Assembly (NCBI RefSeq): GCF_036116635.1
Contig: NZ_CP107995.1
Span: 124,001-188,000, forward strand
Direction: 5' to 3'
DNA length: 64,000 bases
Origin: Amycolatopsis sp. NBC_00345
GTDB lineage: Bacteria > Actinomycetota > Actinomycetes > Mycobacteriales > Pseudonocardiaceae
This document shows positions 35,872 to 43,153 of this stretch, piece after piece. The position numbers and the translations under genes are program-made. The notes under the pieces were generated by a model. The model saw only the letters and a list, made by a program, of their open reading frames with translations. It was not told where the DNA came from and searched no databases. Every line of letters starts with the position of its first letter. The first letter of the stretch is position 1.

Positions 35872-36429
35872 ATGACCATTCCGCCGCCGGATTTCCCGGG
35901 TGGCCGCTCGGCGGTGCGCCGCGCGGTGGACCTGCTCGACGTGCTGCTGCCCGGACCGCCCGACCCGGCCCGGGTCGTCGAAGTGCTGGTGGCGCACGGG
36001 GAGCCGGACGAGCCGCTGGCCGCGGCCGACCTCGCCGAGCTGCACGACGCCGCGCTCGAACTGCGCGAGGTGTTCGCCGCGCCGGATTCCGCTGCCGCCG
36101 CGAAGGTGCTCAACCGGCTGTTCACGAAGTACGCGAGCCCGCCCCGGCTGACGGCCCACGACGATGGCTTCGGCTGGCACCTGCACATCGACGCGGCCGA
36201 CGACGGGCCGTGGGGCGCGTGGTTCGTGACGTCCTCGGCGCTCGCGCTGGCCGGGCTGCTGGCCGAACGGCAAGGGCCGCCGGGCGGGTTGTGCGCGTCG
36301 CCTTCGTGCGGGCGCCCGTTCGCGCACCTGGGCGGCGGCAGCCCGCGGCGCTACTGCTCGACGCGCTGCGCGACCCGCGAACGCGTGGCGTCGCACCGGG
36401 CCAAGACGAAGGCCCCCTCACCGCGGTGA
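35872..36429 (+). CDS. CGNR zinc-finger protein
   Basis: The 185-residue protein belongs to the actinobacterial CGNR (ABATE-type) family of putative transcription regulators. The C-terminal zinc finger is CASPSCGRPF...RRYCSTRCATRERV, with four cysteines and a CATR variant of CGNR. The N-terminal helical ligand domain (AVRRAVDLLDVLLPG) is family-like. TACAGT precedes ATG 35872 by 5 nt. It may control the divergent MFS gene. Its stop lies inside a terminator hairpin. Confidence 0.85.
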   Translation: MTIPPPDFPGGRSAVRRAVDLLDVLLPGPPDPARVVEVLVAHGEPDEPLAAADLAELHDAALELREVFAAPDSAAAAKVLNRLFTKYASPPRLTAHDDGFGWHLHIDAADDGPWGAWFVTSSALALAGLLAERQGPPGGLCASPSCGRPFAHLGGGSPRRYCSTRCATRERVASHRAKTKAPSPR

Positions 36430-36436
36430 GAGGGCC
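36411..36436. terminator. Bidirectional hairpin
   Basis: GGCCCCCTCACC (36411-36422) pairs with 36425-36436 with one mismatch. It lies between the convergent CGNR and LLM-oxidoreductase genes. Confidence 0.6.
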
Positions 36437-36453
36437 CTCGTGACTGTCGGGGT

Positions 36454-37242
36454 TCAGCCGTTCTGCTGGTCCCGCCAGGCGATCCACGGCTTGACCTTGG
36501 ACAGGTCGTAGTCCGGCCCGGTGAGGCCCACGGTGAACAGGGAGACGCCCTGCGCGACGAGCTTCGGGCCCAGCTCGTCCGGGCCGCCCTCCACCGCGCA
36601 GGAGCGCTCGATCTCGGCCGGGTCGCGGCCCACGTCCGCGCAGTGCTGGTCGAGGATCTTCACCTTGCGCTCGACGATCTCCGCGTCACCGAAGCCGTGC
36701 CAGATGTCGGCGTGCTTCGCGACGAGCTTGAGGGTCTTCTTCTCGCCGCCGCCGCCGATCAGCACCGGGATCTTGCGCGTCGGCGCGGGGTTCAGCTTGT
36801 CCAGCCGCGATTCGATCCGCGGCAGGGAGTCGGCCAGGTTGTTCAGCCGCCCGCCCGCGGTGCCGAACTCGTAGCCGTACTCGTCGTAGTCCTTCTCGAA
36901 CCAGCCGGAGCCGATGCCGAGGATGAGCCGTCCGCCGGAGATGTTGTCGACGGTGCGCGCCATGTCCGCGAGCAGCTCGGGGTTGCGGTAGCTGTTGCAC
37001 GTCACCAGCGCGCCGATCTCCACGCGGGACGTCGCCTCCGCCCACGCGCCGAGCATCGTCCAGCACTCGAAGTGCTTGCCCTCGGGCTCGCCGTAGAGCG
37101 GGTAGAAGTGGTCCCAGTTGAAGATGATGTCGACGCCGAGTTCTTCGGCCTCCGCGGCCGCGCGGCGGATGCTGTCGTAGTCGGCGTGCTGCGGCTGGAG
37201 CTGGACGCCGACCCGGAGCCGCCTGTTCGAAGCAGTGGTCAT
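36454..37242 (-). CDS. LLM-class F420-type oxidoreductase
   Basis: The luciferase-like monooxygenase fold has 262 residues. Motifs are FNWDHFYPLYG near residue 41, ATSRVEIGALVTCNSYRNP near residue 69, and GGRLILGIGSGWFEKDYDEYG near residue 102, which identify the F420-dependent subgroup. It is the last gene of the carotenoid operon: its ATG overlaps the crtB stop (ATGA). That coupling suggests a tailoring or redox role in the same pathway, but this is inference; the substrate is unknown. Confidence 0.85.
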   Translation of the reverse strand: MTTASNRRLRVGVQLQPQHADYDSIRRAAAEAEELGVDIIFNWDHFYPLYGEPEGKHFECWTMLGAWAEATSRVEIGALVTCNSYRNPELLADMARTVDNISGGRLILGIGSGWFEKDYDEYGYEFGTAGGRLNNLADSLPRIESRLDKLNPAPTRKIPVLIGGGGEKKTLKLVAKHADIWHGFGDAEIVERKVKILDQHCADVGRDPAEIERSCAVEGGPDELGPKLVAQGVSLFTVGLTGPDYDLSKVKPWIAWRDQQNG

Positions 37243-38177
37243 GATCGGAGCGTAAGCCCGGAAGCACGGAATGCGCCAAGCCGGACCTGGACCAGCTCCG
37301 GCAACGCGACCGCCAGCCGCCGTCCCTTGCCGACCACCGCGCGGCGGTTCAGCACGTCGTAGTCCAGCGCCTCGATCTCGTCCAGGATGCCTTCGTACAG
37401 CGTGATCGCGGTCCGCACGCACGGGCGGGATTCGGGGCGCAGCAACGGGATCCCGGCCTCCGCGCGGCGGTAGACCGCGCGGTTGCGCGACACCGCGACG
37501 GCCAGCGCGCGGCGCACCCGCGGGTCCGGCACTCGGCGACGGCGCGAGTCGACGAGCAGCGCCCGGTCCACGCCGAACGCTGCCAGCTCGTCGGTGGGCA
37601 GGTACAGCCGGCCGCGGTCCAGGTCTTCGCCGATGTCACGCAGGAAGTTGGTCAGCTGGAAGGCTTCGCCGAGCGCGGCGGCGCTCGGGGTCGCGTCCGC
37701 GAGTGGCACGACCGTGCCGAACACCGGCAGCATCTGCAGCCCGATCACGGACGCCGAGCCGTGCACGTACTCGGCGAGGTCGGCGTAGGTCGCGTACTCC
37801 GTGATCGTCAGGTCCATCCGCATCGAGTGCAGGAACGCGTCCACCAGCCCGCGTTCGATGCCGTAGCGGCGGACGGTGTCGGCCAGCGCGGCGAGCACCG
37901 GGTCGGCGGGCGCGCCGCCGTCGTAGACCTCGTCGACCAGGTCCACGACCTTGTCCAGCGCCACCGCCGGGTCGGTGCCCGGCGACGGGTTGTCGACCAG
38001 CTCGTCGGCCATCCGCGCGAAGCCGTACAACGCGTGCGCCGCCGGCCGCGCCCGCGCCGGCAGCAGCCGGGTGGCGAGGAAGAACGTGCGGCCGTGATGG
38101 GCGTTGATGCGGCGGCACTCGGCATACGCGGACCGCAGGGCGGGGCCGGTGATGCCGGCGGCGTCCAGTTCGTTCAC
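37239..38177 (-). CDS. crtB: Phytoene/squalene synthase
   Basis: The 312-residue prenyl synthase condenses two GGPP to phytoene. Aspartate-rich motifs are DELVDN near residue 59 and FLRDIGEDLDRGRLYLP near residue 167; RTFFLATRLLP at residue 30 is family-typical. GTG 38177 overlaps the crtI stop in GTGA. It lies in the order crtE-crtI-crtB-LLM, a translationally coupled carotenoid operon. Confidence 0.92.
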   Translation of the reverse strand: MNELDAAGITGPALRSAYAECRRINAHHGRTFFLATRLLPARARPAAHALYGFARMADELVDNPSPGTDPAVALDKVVDLVDEVYDGGAPADPVLAALADTVRRYGIERGLVDAFLHSMRMDLTITEYATYADLAEYVHGSASVIGLQMLPVFGTVVPLADATPSAAALGEAFQLTNFLRDIGEDLDRGRLYLPTDELAAFGVDRALLVDSRRRRVPDPRVRRALAVAVSRNRAVYRRAEAGIPLLRPESRPCVRTAITLYEGILDEIEALDYDVLNRRAVVGKGRRLAVALPELVQVRLGAFRASGLTLRS

Positions 38178-39652
38178 CGGCCGGTGATCCTTTCCGCGGC
38201 GAGTCGTCCGGAGATCAGCACCGGCGGGATGCCGACGCCGGGGGTGGTGCCGCTGCCCGCGAGCACCACGTTGCCCGCGGCCCGCACCAGGTTGGCGGGC
38301 CGGAACGGGCCGGTCTGGGAAAACGTGTGCGCCAGCGAGAACGGGGTCCCGGCGGAGAGCCCGCGCGCCGACCAGTCCGCGGGCGTGATCAGCTCGTCGA
38401 CGGCGAACTCCTTGCCGAAGCCCGTCAGCCCGCGCGCCTCCAGCGTGCGCACCAGCTCCTCGCGGTAGACGTCGCCGACGCGCGGCCAGTCGATGCGGCC
38501 GCGGTGCAGGTTCGGGGCCGGCGCGAGCACGGAGACGATCTCGCCGCCGTCGCCGGCCAGCCCCGGCTCGGTCGCGGTCGGGCGGGTGACCAGCAGCGAC
38601 GGGTCGCTCATCAGCCGGCCCTCGCGGACGATCTCGGCGAACGTGCGCTCCCACGCGTCGCCGAAGAAGATCGTGTGGTGGCCCAGTTCCGGCCACGAGC
38701 GGCCGGCGCGCCCGTGCAGCACCACGGCCGAGGGCGAGTACCGCAACGGCAGCACCCGGCGGGGCCGCGCGCCGAGCAGCCGGTACGCCGTGGTCAGCTC
38801 GGTCGCGAGGACCACCGCGTCGCACTCGATCCGCTCACCCGAGCGCGTCCGGACCGCGCGCACCCGCGACGAGACGCGCTCCAGCCACGCGGCTTCGGTG
38901 CCGAACCGCAGGTCGGCCCCCGCGCGCCCGGCGGCGCCGGCCATCGACCGCGCGATCGCGCCCATGCCGCCGCGCGGGTAATACACGCCGCCGACGGTGT
39001 CCATGTACGCGATGACGCCGTACGCGCCCATCGCGCGCGCCGGGTCGAGGCCCGCGTACAGCGCCTGGAACGAGAACAGCCGGCGTACGCGTTCGTCGCG
39101 CAGGAAGGTTTCGACTTTCGGGCCGAGCCGGCCGAAGCCGCCGAGCGCCGCGAGCTTCACCAGCTCCGGCCGGGCGAGGCCGAGCGGCGAGTCGAAGTTC
39201 GCGCCGATGAAGTGGTCCTTCTGCGTGGCGTACAGCTCGGTGAGCCAGCGCCGCAGCCGCCGGTAGCCCCGCGCCTCCGCGGGCCCGGCGAACGCGCGGA
39301 TCTCGGCCTCCATGGCGTCGCCGTCGGTGCGCAGTGCCAGCGTGCTGCCGTCGGCGAACCGCGCGTGGTACGCCGGGTCGAGCTGGGTCAGCGGCAGGTT
39401 GGCGGCCAGCGACTCGCCGACGGCGTGGAAGGCCTCGTCGACCAGCTCGGGCATGGTGAGCACACTCGCGCCGGTGTCGACGGCGTTGCCGCCGAAGTCC
39501 TGCTGCCCGGCCCGCCCGCCGGGCGTCTTGGCCTGCTCCAGCAGGGTGACGCGACGGCCGGCGCCGAGCAGGTGCAACGCGGCCGAGAGCCCGGCCAGCC
39601 CGGCCCCGACCACCACCACGTGGTCGGTGGGCCCGGTGACGGTCCGGCCCAT
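38174..39652 (-). CDS. crtI: Phytoene desaturase
   Basis: The FAD-dependent desaturase (492 residues) introduces double bonds into phytoene. The dinucleotide motif VVVVGAGLAGLSAALHLL is at residue 11, with the following PGGRAG. The C-terminal FAD signature VRAAGNVVLAGSGTTPGVGIPPV is intact. It could instead act on a C30 or a later carotenoid; the adjacent GGPP synthase supports C40. Its ATG overlaps the stop of the upstream prenyltransferase gene (TGATG). Confidence 0.92.
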   Translation of the reverse strand: MGRTVTGPTDHVVVVGAGLAGLSAALHLLGAGRRVTLLEQAKTPGGRAGQQDFGGNAVDTGASVLTMPELVDEAFHAVGESLAANLPLTQLDPAYHARFADGSTLALRTDGDAMEAEIRAFAGPAEARGYRRLRRWLTELYATQKDHFIGANFDSPLGLARPELVKLAALGGFGRLGPKVETFLRDERVRRLFSFQALYAGLDPARAMGAYGVIAYMDTVGGVYYPRGGMGAIARSMAGAAGRAGADLRFGTEAAWLERVSSRVRAVRTRSGERIECDAVVLATELTTAYRLLGARPRRVLPLRYSPSAVVLHGRAGRSWPELGHHTIFFGDAWERTFAEIVREGRLMSDPSLLVTRPTATEPGLAGDGGEIVSVLAPAPNLHRGRIDWPRVGDVYREELVRTLEARGLTGFGKEFAVDELITPADWSARGLSAGTPFSLAHTFSQTGPFRPANLVRAAGNVVLAGSGTTPGVGIPPVLISGRLAAERITGR

Positions 39653-40743
39653 CAGTACGTCCGCTGGGTCGCCAGGCCGGTCAGCTCGGTCAGCGCCGCC
39701 GGGGCCGGCTCGGCCAGGTGGGCGCGCTCGAGCGCGGCCATCGCCGTGGCCGTGAGCTCGGTGATGCGCCGCTCGACCGCGTCGACCGCGCCGACGGCCG
39801 TCAGCGCGTCGCGCACGGTGTCTACACTCGCGTCGGACAGGTCGGCGGCGCCGATCGCGTCGCCGATCACCTCGGCCGCGGCGTCCTCGCCGCGCTCCCG
39901 CGCCAGCTGCAGGCCCAGCGCGACGAGCAGGGTCCGCTTGCCCTCGCGCAGGTCGTCGCCCGCGGGCTTGCCGGTCACGGACGGGTCGCCGAACACGCCC
40001 AGCAGGTCGTCGCGCAGCTGGAACGCCACGCCGACGTCGCCGCCGAACTCCAGCAGCGTGCCGATCAGCTCGTCGTCCGCGCCGGCGAGCGCGGCGCCAA
40101 GGTGCAGCGGGCGTTGCACGGTGTACGCGGCGGTCTTGAGCCGGTCGATGCGCAGCGCGGCCTCGGGCGAAGCGTCGCCGACGGCCTGCGTGCGGACGTC
40201 GAGGTACTGCCCGGCGAGCACCTCCGTGCGCATCGCGCGCCACGCCGGGCGTGCCGCGGCGAGGGTTTTGGCGGGCAGCGGCGCGTCGGCGAACATGTCG
40301 TCGGCCCACGCCAGCGCGAGGTCGCCGACCAGCACCGCGGTGGCCAGCCCGAACGCCGCGGGGGAGCCGAGCCAGCCCTGGCCGGCGTGCAGCTTCGCCG
40401 AAGCGACGTGCACCGTCGGGTTACCGCGGCGGGAGTCTGAGGAGTCGATCAGGTCGTCGTGGATCAGCGCGCAGGCCTGGATCAGCTCGAGGCTCGACAC
40501 CACCTGCAGCGCGCCCTCGGCACCCGGCCCGGAGGCCGCGCCGCCGGCACCGCGCCAGCCCCACCACGCGAACGTCGGCCGGATCCGCTTGCCACCGCCC
40601 AGCACGAACCCGGACAGGGCCTCGATACCGGCCGCCACGCTGGGCTCGGTGCGCACGATCTGCTCGCCGGCCCGGCCCAGGAACGCGGCCAGCGCGCCCT
40701 CGACGCGGGCGGGCAGGTCGGCGTCGAATCCGGGCTCGTCCAT
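39652..40743 (-). CDS. crtE: Geranylgeranyl diphosphate synthase (polyprenyl synthetase)
   Basis: This is a trans-prenyltransferase of 363 residues. The first Asp-rich motif is DDLID (96-100); the second is DDLLGVFGD (245-253), the variant common in actinobacterial IdsA proteins. GGGKRIRP near residue 49 binds IPP. It is the likely GGPP source for crtI/crtB. It corresponds in position to idsA2 (Rv2173) of mycobacteria. Only 67 bp, mostly a hairpin, separates it from the upstream 149-residue gene, leaving little room for its own promoter. Confidence 0.93.
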   Translation of the reverse strand: MDEPGFDADLPARVEGALAAFLGRAGEQIVRTEPSVAAGIEALSGFVLGGGKRIRPTFAWWGWRGAGGAASGPGAEGALQVVSSLELIQACALIHDDLIDSSDSRRGNPTVHVASAKLHAGQGWLGSPAAFGLATAVLVGDLALAWADDMFADAPLPAKTLAAARPAWRAMRTEVLAGQYLDVRTQAVGDASPEAALRIDRLKTAAYTVQRPLHLGAALAGADDELIGTLLEFGGDVGVAFQLRDDLLGVFGDPSVTGKPAGDDLREGKRTLLVALGLQLARERGEDAAAEVIGDAIGAADLSDASVDTVRDALTAVGAVDAVERRITELTATAMAALERAHLAEPAPAALTELTGLATQRTY

Positions 40744-40751
40744 GCCTTCAT

Positions 40752-40796
40752 CATCCGGGGCACCCGGCGGTCCGCTCGCGCCGGGTGCCCCGGATG
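40752..40796. terminator. Hairpin downstream of the sigma-factor operon
   Basis: An 18-bp perfect stem CATCCGGGGCACCCGGCG with a 9-nt loop. It should end the leftward subtilase-sigma operon, yet it lies 9 bp upstream of the crtE start. Confidence 0.65.
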
Positions 40797-40810
40797 TGGC
40801 GCACGAGACG

Positions 40811-41260
40811 TCACGCGCGCGTCCACTCCGTCTGCACGTCGGGCCCGGTTCCGGTCCGCACCCGGAGCCGGAACAGGCCCTCGGGCGCGGGCCGCAGCGT
40901 GAACCAGCCGACCTCGTCGGCGGCCGTGCTCGCGACCACCCCGTCCGGCCGGCAGAGCTCGACCGCGGCGGCCGACGGCGGGACGAGCTGGCCCAGCAGC
41001 GCGTCCGGCGTCAGCTCCACGGAGACGGTGAGGCCGCCGGCCGTGAACGTCAGCGAACGGTGCCCGCCGGTGCCCGCGCGGGTGCCGGCGGGCGCGGCGG
41101 CGGAATCGGCCGCCAGCTCGGCCAGCTCGGCGTCGACCGTGTGCCAGGTGAAGGCCGCCTTTGCCGCTGTGACAAAGCTTTCCGGCACTTCACGCCGCCC
41201 GCGCAGGGCGTCGCCGAGGTCGGCCAGCAGCCCCTCGTCGGAGTCCCAGTGGTCCGGCAT
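40811..41260 (-). CDS. 149-residue partner of the sigma factor
   Basis: It is not a named family. The N-terminus is helical (LLADLGDALRGRREVPESFVTAAKAAF). The C-terminal 80 residues look like a beta-sandwich of carboxypeptidase-regulatory type (VELCRPDGVVASTAADEVGWFTLRPAPEG, ending VQTEWT). It starts 1 nt after the sigma stop, so the two are co-translated. Such placement suits a sigma regulator, but the zinc-binding HxxxCxxC of classical ZAS anti-sigma factors is absent and no TM is present. Confidence 0.75.
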   Translation of the reverse strand: MPDHWDSDEGLLADLGDALRGRREVPESFVTAAKAAFTWHTVDAELAELAADSAAAPAGTRAGTGGHRSLTFTAGGLTVSVELTPDALLGQLVPPSAAAVELCRPDGVVASTAADEVGWFTLRPAPEGLFRLRVRTGTGPDVQTEWTRA

Positions 41261-41261
41261 C

Positions 41262-41840
41262 TCAGCCTCCCGCCGTGGTCGGGGCCAGCGCGGCGACGGG
41301 CGGGCTGCGGCGCAGCAGGCCGAGGCAGCGCATCCGGTTGGGGCCGATGCCGCCGACCGCCAGGCCGAGCTGCTCGCTGATCCGCGCGTACGCCGCGGGC
41401 GGGTCGGCGAACAGCATCTCCAGCAGCCGGCGGCAGCGTTCGGGCAGGGTGGCGAAACCCCGTCGCAGCGCGAGCCGGCGCTCTTCGGCCAGCAGCCACT
41501 CGTCCGCCGCCGCGACGGCCTCGTCGGGGAAGGGGTCGTCCTCGACCGGGATCACGCGCAGTTTCGCCCGCAGCAGGCGCAGGCACTCGTGGCGGGTGGT
41601 CGTCGCGAGCCAGCCGGGCAGCGCGGCCGGCTCGCGGAGCCGGCCCAGCTGCTCGACCAGCCGCAGCCAGACCGCCGCCCCGACGTCGTCCGCGTCGGCA
41701 CCGGAGAGCCGGTGCCGGCCGCAGACGGCCCAGACCAGCGGCGCGTACCGCTCGACGATCTCGTCCCACGCGCCGCGGTCCCCATCACGCGCACTGGCGA
41801 CCAGCGCCACCACCGACGGGTCGTCTCGCATGGGGCTCAT
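41262..41840 (-). CDS. ECF-like sigma70-family factor
   Basis: The 192-residue protein has regions 2 and 4 only. Region 2 reads WDEIVERYAPLVWAVCGRHRLSGADADDVGAAVWLRLVE. The -10-contacting segment ends LPGWLATTTRHECLRLLR. Region 4 contains LPERCRRLLEMLFADPPAAYARISEQLGLAVGGIGPNRMRCLGLLR. ATG 41840 overlaps the subtilase stop (ATGA). It probably directs transcription of this locus or a stress regulon; its target promoters are unknown. Confidence 0.9.
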   Translation of the reverse strand: MSPMRDDPSVVALVASARDGDRGAWDEIVERYAPLVWAVCGRHRLSGADADDVGAAVWLRLVEQLGRLREPAALPGWLATTTRHECLRLLRAKLRVIPVEDDPFPDEAVAAADEWLLAEERRLALRRGFATLPERCRRLLEMLFADPPAAYARISEQLGLAVGGIGPNRMRCLGLLRRSPPVAALAPTTAGG

Positions 41841-43108
41841 TCTCCCGGGTTCGGGCCCGACCAGTGGTACCGCTCGACGCCTGAATCCGGGTCGTCCAGC
41901 ACCAGTTCGAACGCCTCCGCAGGGCTCACCCGGCCCGGCACCGTCCGCGCCGCCACCAGCCCGGTCACGCGGGCAGCGGCGAAGGACGTGCCGGTCCACT
42001 TCGCCCAGCCGCCCGGGTAGGCCCCGCGAACCTCGAACCCGACCGCCTGGCAGGACACCCACGGCGCGTCCGGGCTGAACGGCAGCCGGATGCCGTCCCG
42101 GTCCATCGCGCCGACCGCGACCACGCCCGGCAGGCCGGCGGGCCACATCGGGGTGGCCCCGGTCAGCAGCGGGTCCGCGGTCTCCCCGTGGTTGCCCGCC
42201 GCCGCGATCACCAGCACCCGGCGGGGCAGCCGGTCCACCGCGCGGCGCAGCACCAGCGACGGGGCGCCGTCGAGGGTGTGCGACGCCAGGGACAGGTTCA
42301 GGATGTCGGCCCGGTCGCCGAGCCGCACGATCTCCTGGGCCACCTCCCACTCGGTCGCCTCACTGGTCGCGCTGTCGAGCGCGCCGTCGGCCTCGATCCG
42401 CGCCGCGGGGGCGTGCGCGAGGATCACGGAGCAGACGAACGTGCCGTGCCCGGCCCGGTTGGTCAGCAGCGTGGTGGTCCCCTTCGTGTGCCATTCGCGG
42501 GTCCGCACGTCGCGGCCGGTGAACACCGGGTGCCGGAACAGCGGCGTGTCGATCATGGCCACGGCGACCCCCGCCCCGGTCGGTGCGTCCGCGGCGGGCT
42601 GGTCCACGGGGCCCGCGTCCATCGGGTCGCCCGCGGTCATCGGCTTCGACCCGGCGGTGCCGACCGCGATGGGCCCGATCACGCCCGCGCCCATCGGCTT
42701 CGACCCATCGCCACCCCCGCCCATGGGCTTCGACCCGGCGGTGCCGACCGCGACCGGTCCGATCGTGCCCACGCCCATCGGCTTGGACCCGGCGGACCCG
42801 ATCGAGCCGAGGGTCGACCAGTGCAGGTCCACCTCCGGCTGCCAGCCGCCCGCGGACGCGGCGAAGGCCGCTCTGAGCTTGGCCGGCAGGTCGGCGACGG
42901 CGCCGGCCAGGCACTCCACGCCGGTCAGCCGGGCGAGGCCGAGCCGGCTGTCTTCGAGGACCTCCGCCCAGTCCGTCTTCAGCTCGCGCAGCGCGTCGAG
43001 CACCACGGCCAGGTCGTCACTGTCGACGATGAGCTCGTCGGGGAGGGGCTTCAGCTCGGCGGCGAGCGGGAGGGTCTGCCCGTTCGGCTGTTCCGGTGTT
43101 TCGGTCAT
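41837..43108 (-). CDS. S8 subtilase with GSKPM repeats
   Basis: The 423-residue serine protease has the catalytic triad D187 (AMIDTPL), H221 (GHGTFV) and S375 (GTSFAAA), with oxyanion N306 (AAGNHG). No signal peptide or TM is visible, so it is predicted cytoplasmic. Residues 1-100 form an unknown helical domain. Residues 101-162 hold four GSKPM copies (107, 125, 135, 153) within a Gly/Val/Ile-rich linker (TIGPVAVGTAGSKPMG and VIGPIAVGTAGSKPM). This linker may be a propeptide, a cleavage target or a docking region. It heads an operon with a sigma factor and is divergent from a CHAT protease. Confidence 0.9.
   Translation of the reverse strand: MTETPEQPNGQTLPLAAELKPLPDELIVDSDDLAVVLDALRELKTDWAEVLEDSRLGLARLTGVECLAGAVADLPAKLRAAFAASAGGWQPEVDLHWSTLGSIGSAGSKPMGVGTIGPVAVGTAGSKPMGGGGDGSKPMGAGVIGPIAVGTAGSKPMTAGDPMDAGPVDQPAADAPTGAGVAVAMIDTPLFRHPVFTGRDVRTREWHTKGTTTLLTNRAGHGTFVCSVILAHAPAARIEADGALDSATSEATEWEVAQEIVRLGDRADILNLSLASHTLDGAPSLVLRRAVDRLPRRVLVIAAAGNHGETADPLLTGATPMWPAGLPGVVAVGAMDRDGIRLPFSPDAPWVSCQAVGFEVRGAYPGGWAKWTGTSFAAARVTGLVAARTVPGRVSPAEAFELVLDDPDSGVERYHWSGPNPGE
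42623..42799 (-). repeat. In-gene repeat encoding GSKPM units
   Basis: Two long copies of a GxIGPxAVGTAGSKPM unit and two shorter GSKPM copies lie in the subtilase linker. On the + strand this gives recurring CCCATCGGCTT / GACCCGGCGGT blocks. Confidence 0.75.
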
Positions 43109-43153
43109 CTCAGTAGATTCCTCTCGAGGTGGTCTTACCTACCGGAGTCGCCA
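43109..43153. promoter_or_regulatory. Short divergent promoter region between subtilase and CHAT genes
   Basis: Only 45 bp separate the two starts, so promoters must overlap. AGAGGA precedes the subtilase ATG on the minus strand. The GTAGGTAAGACC / GGTCTTACCTAC region at 43131-43142 is the only AT-richer patch. A shared operator is likely but cannot be defined. Confidence 0.35.

Noticed and set aside
38327..41380. 1017-codon rightward frame antisense to crtI/crtE
   Set aside because: Antisense to genes with intact catalytic motifs and coupled starts; no domain.
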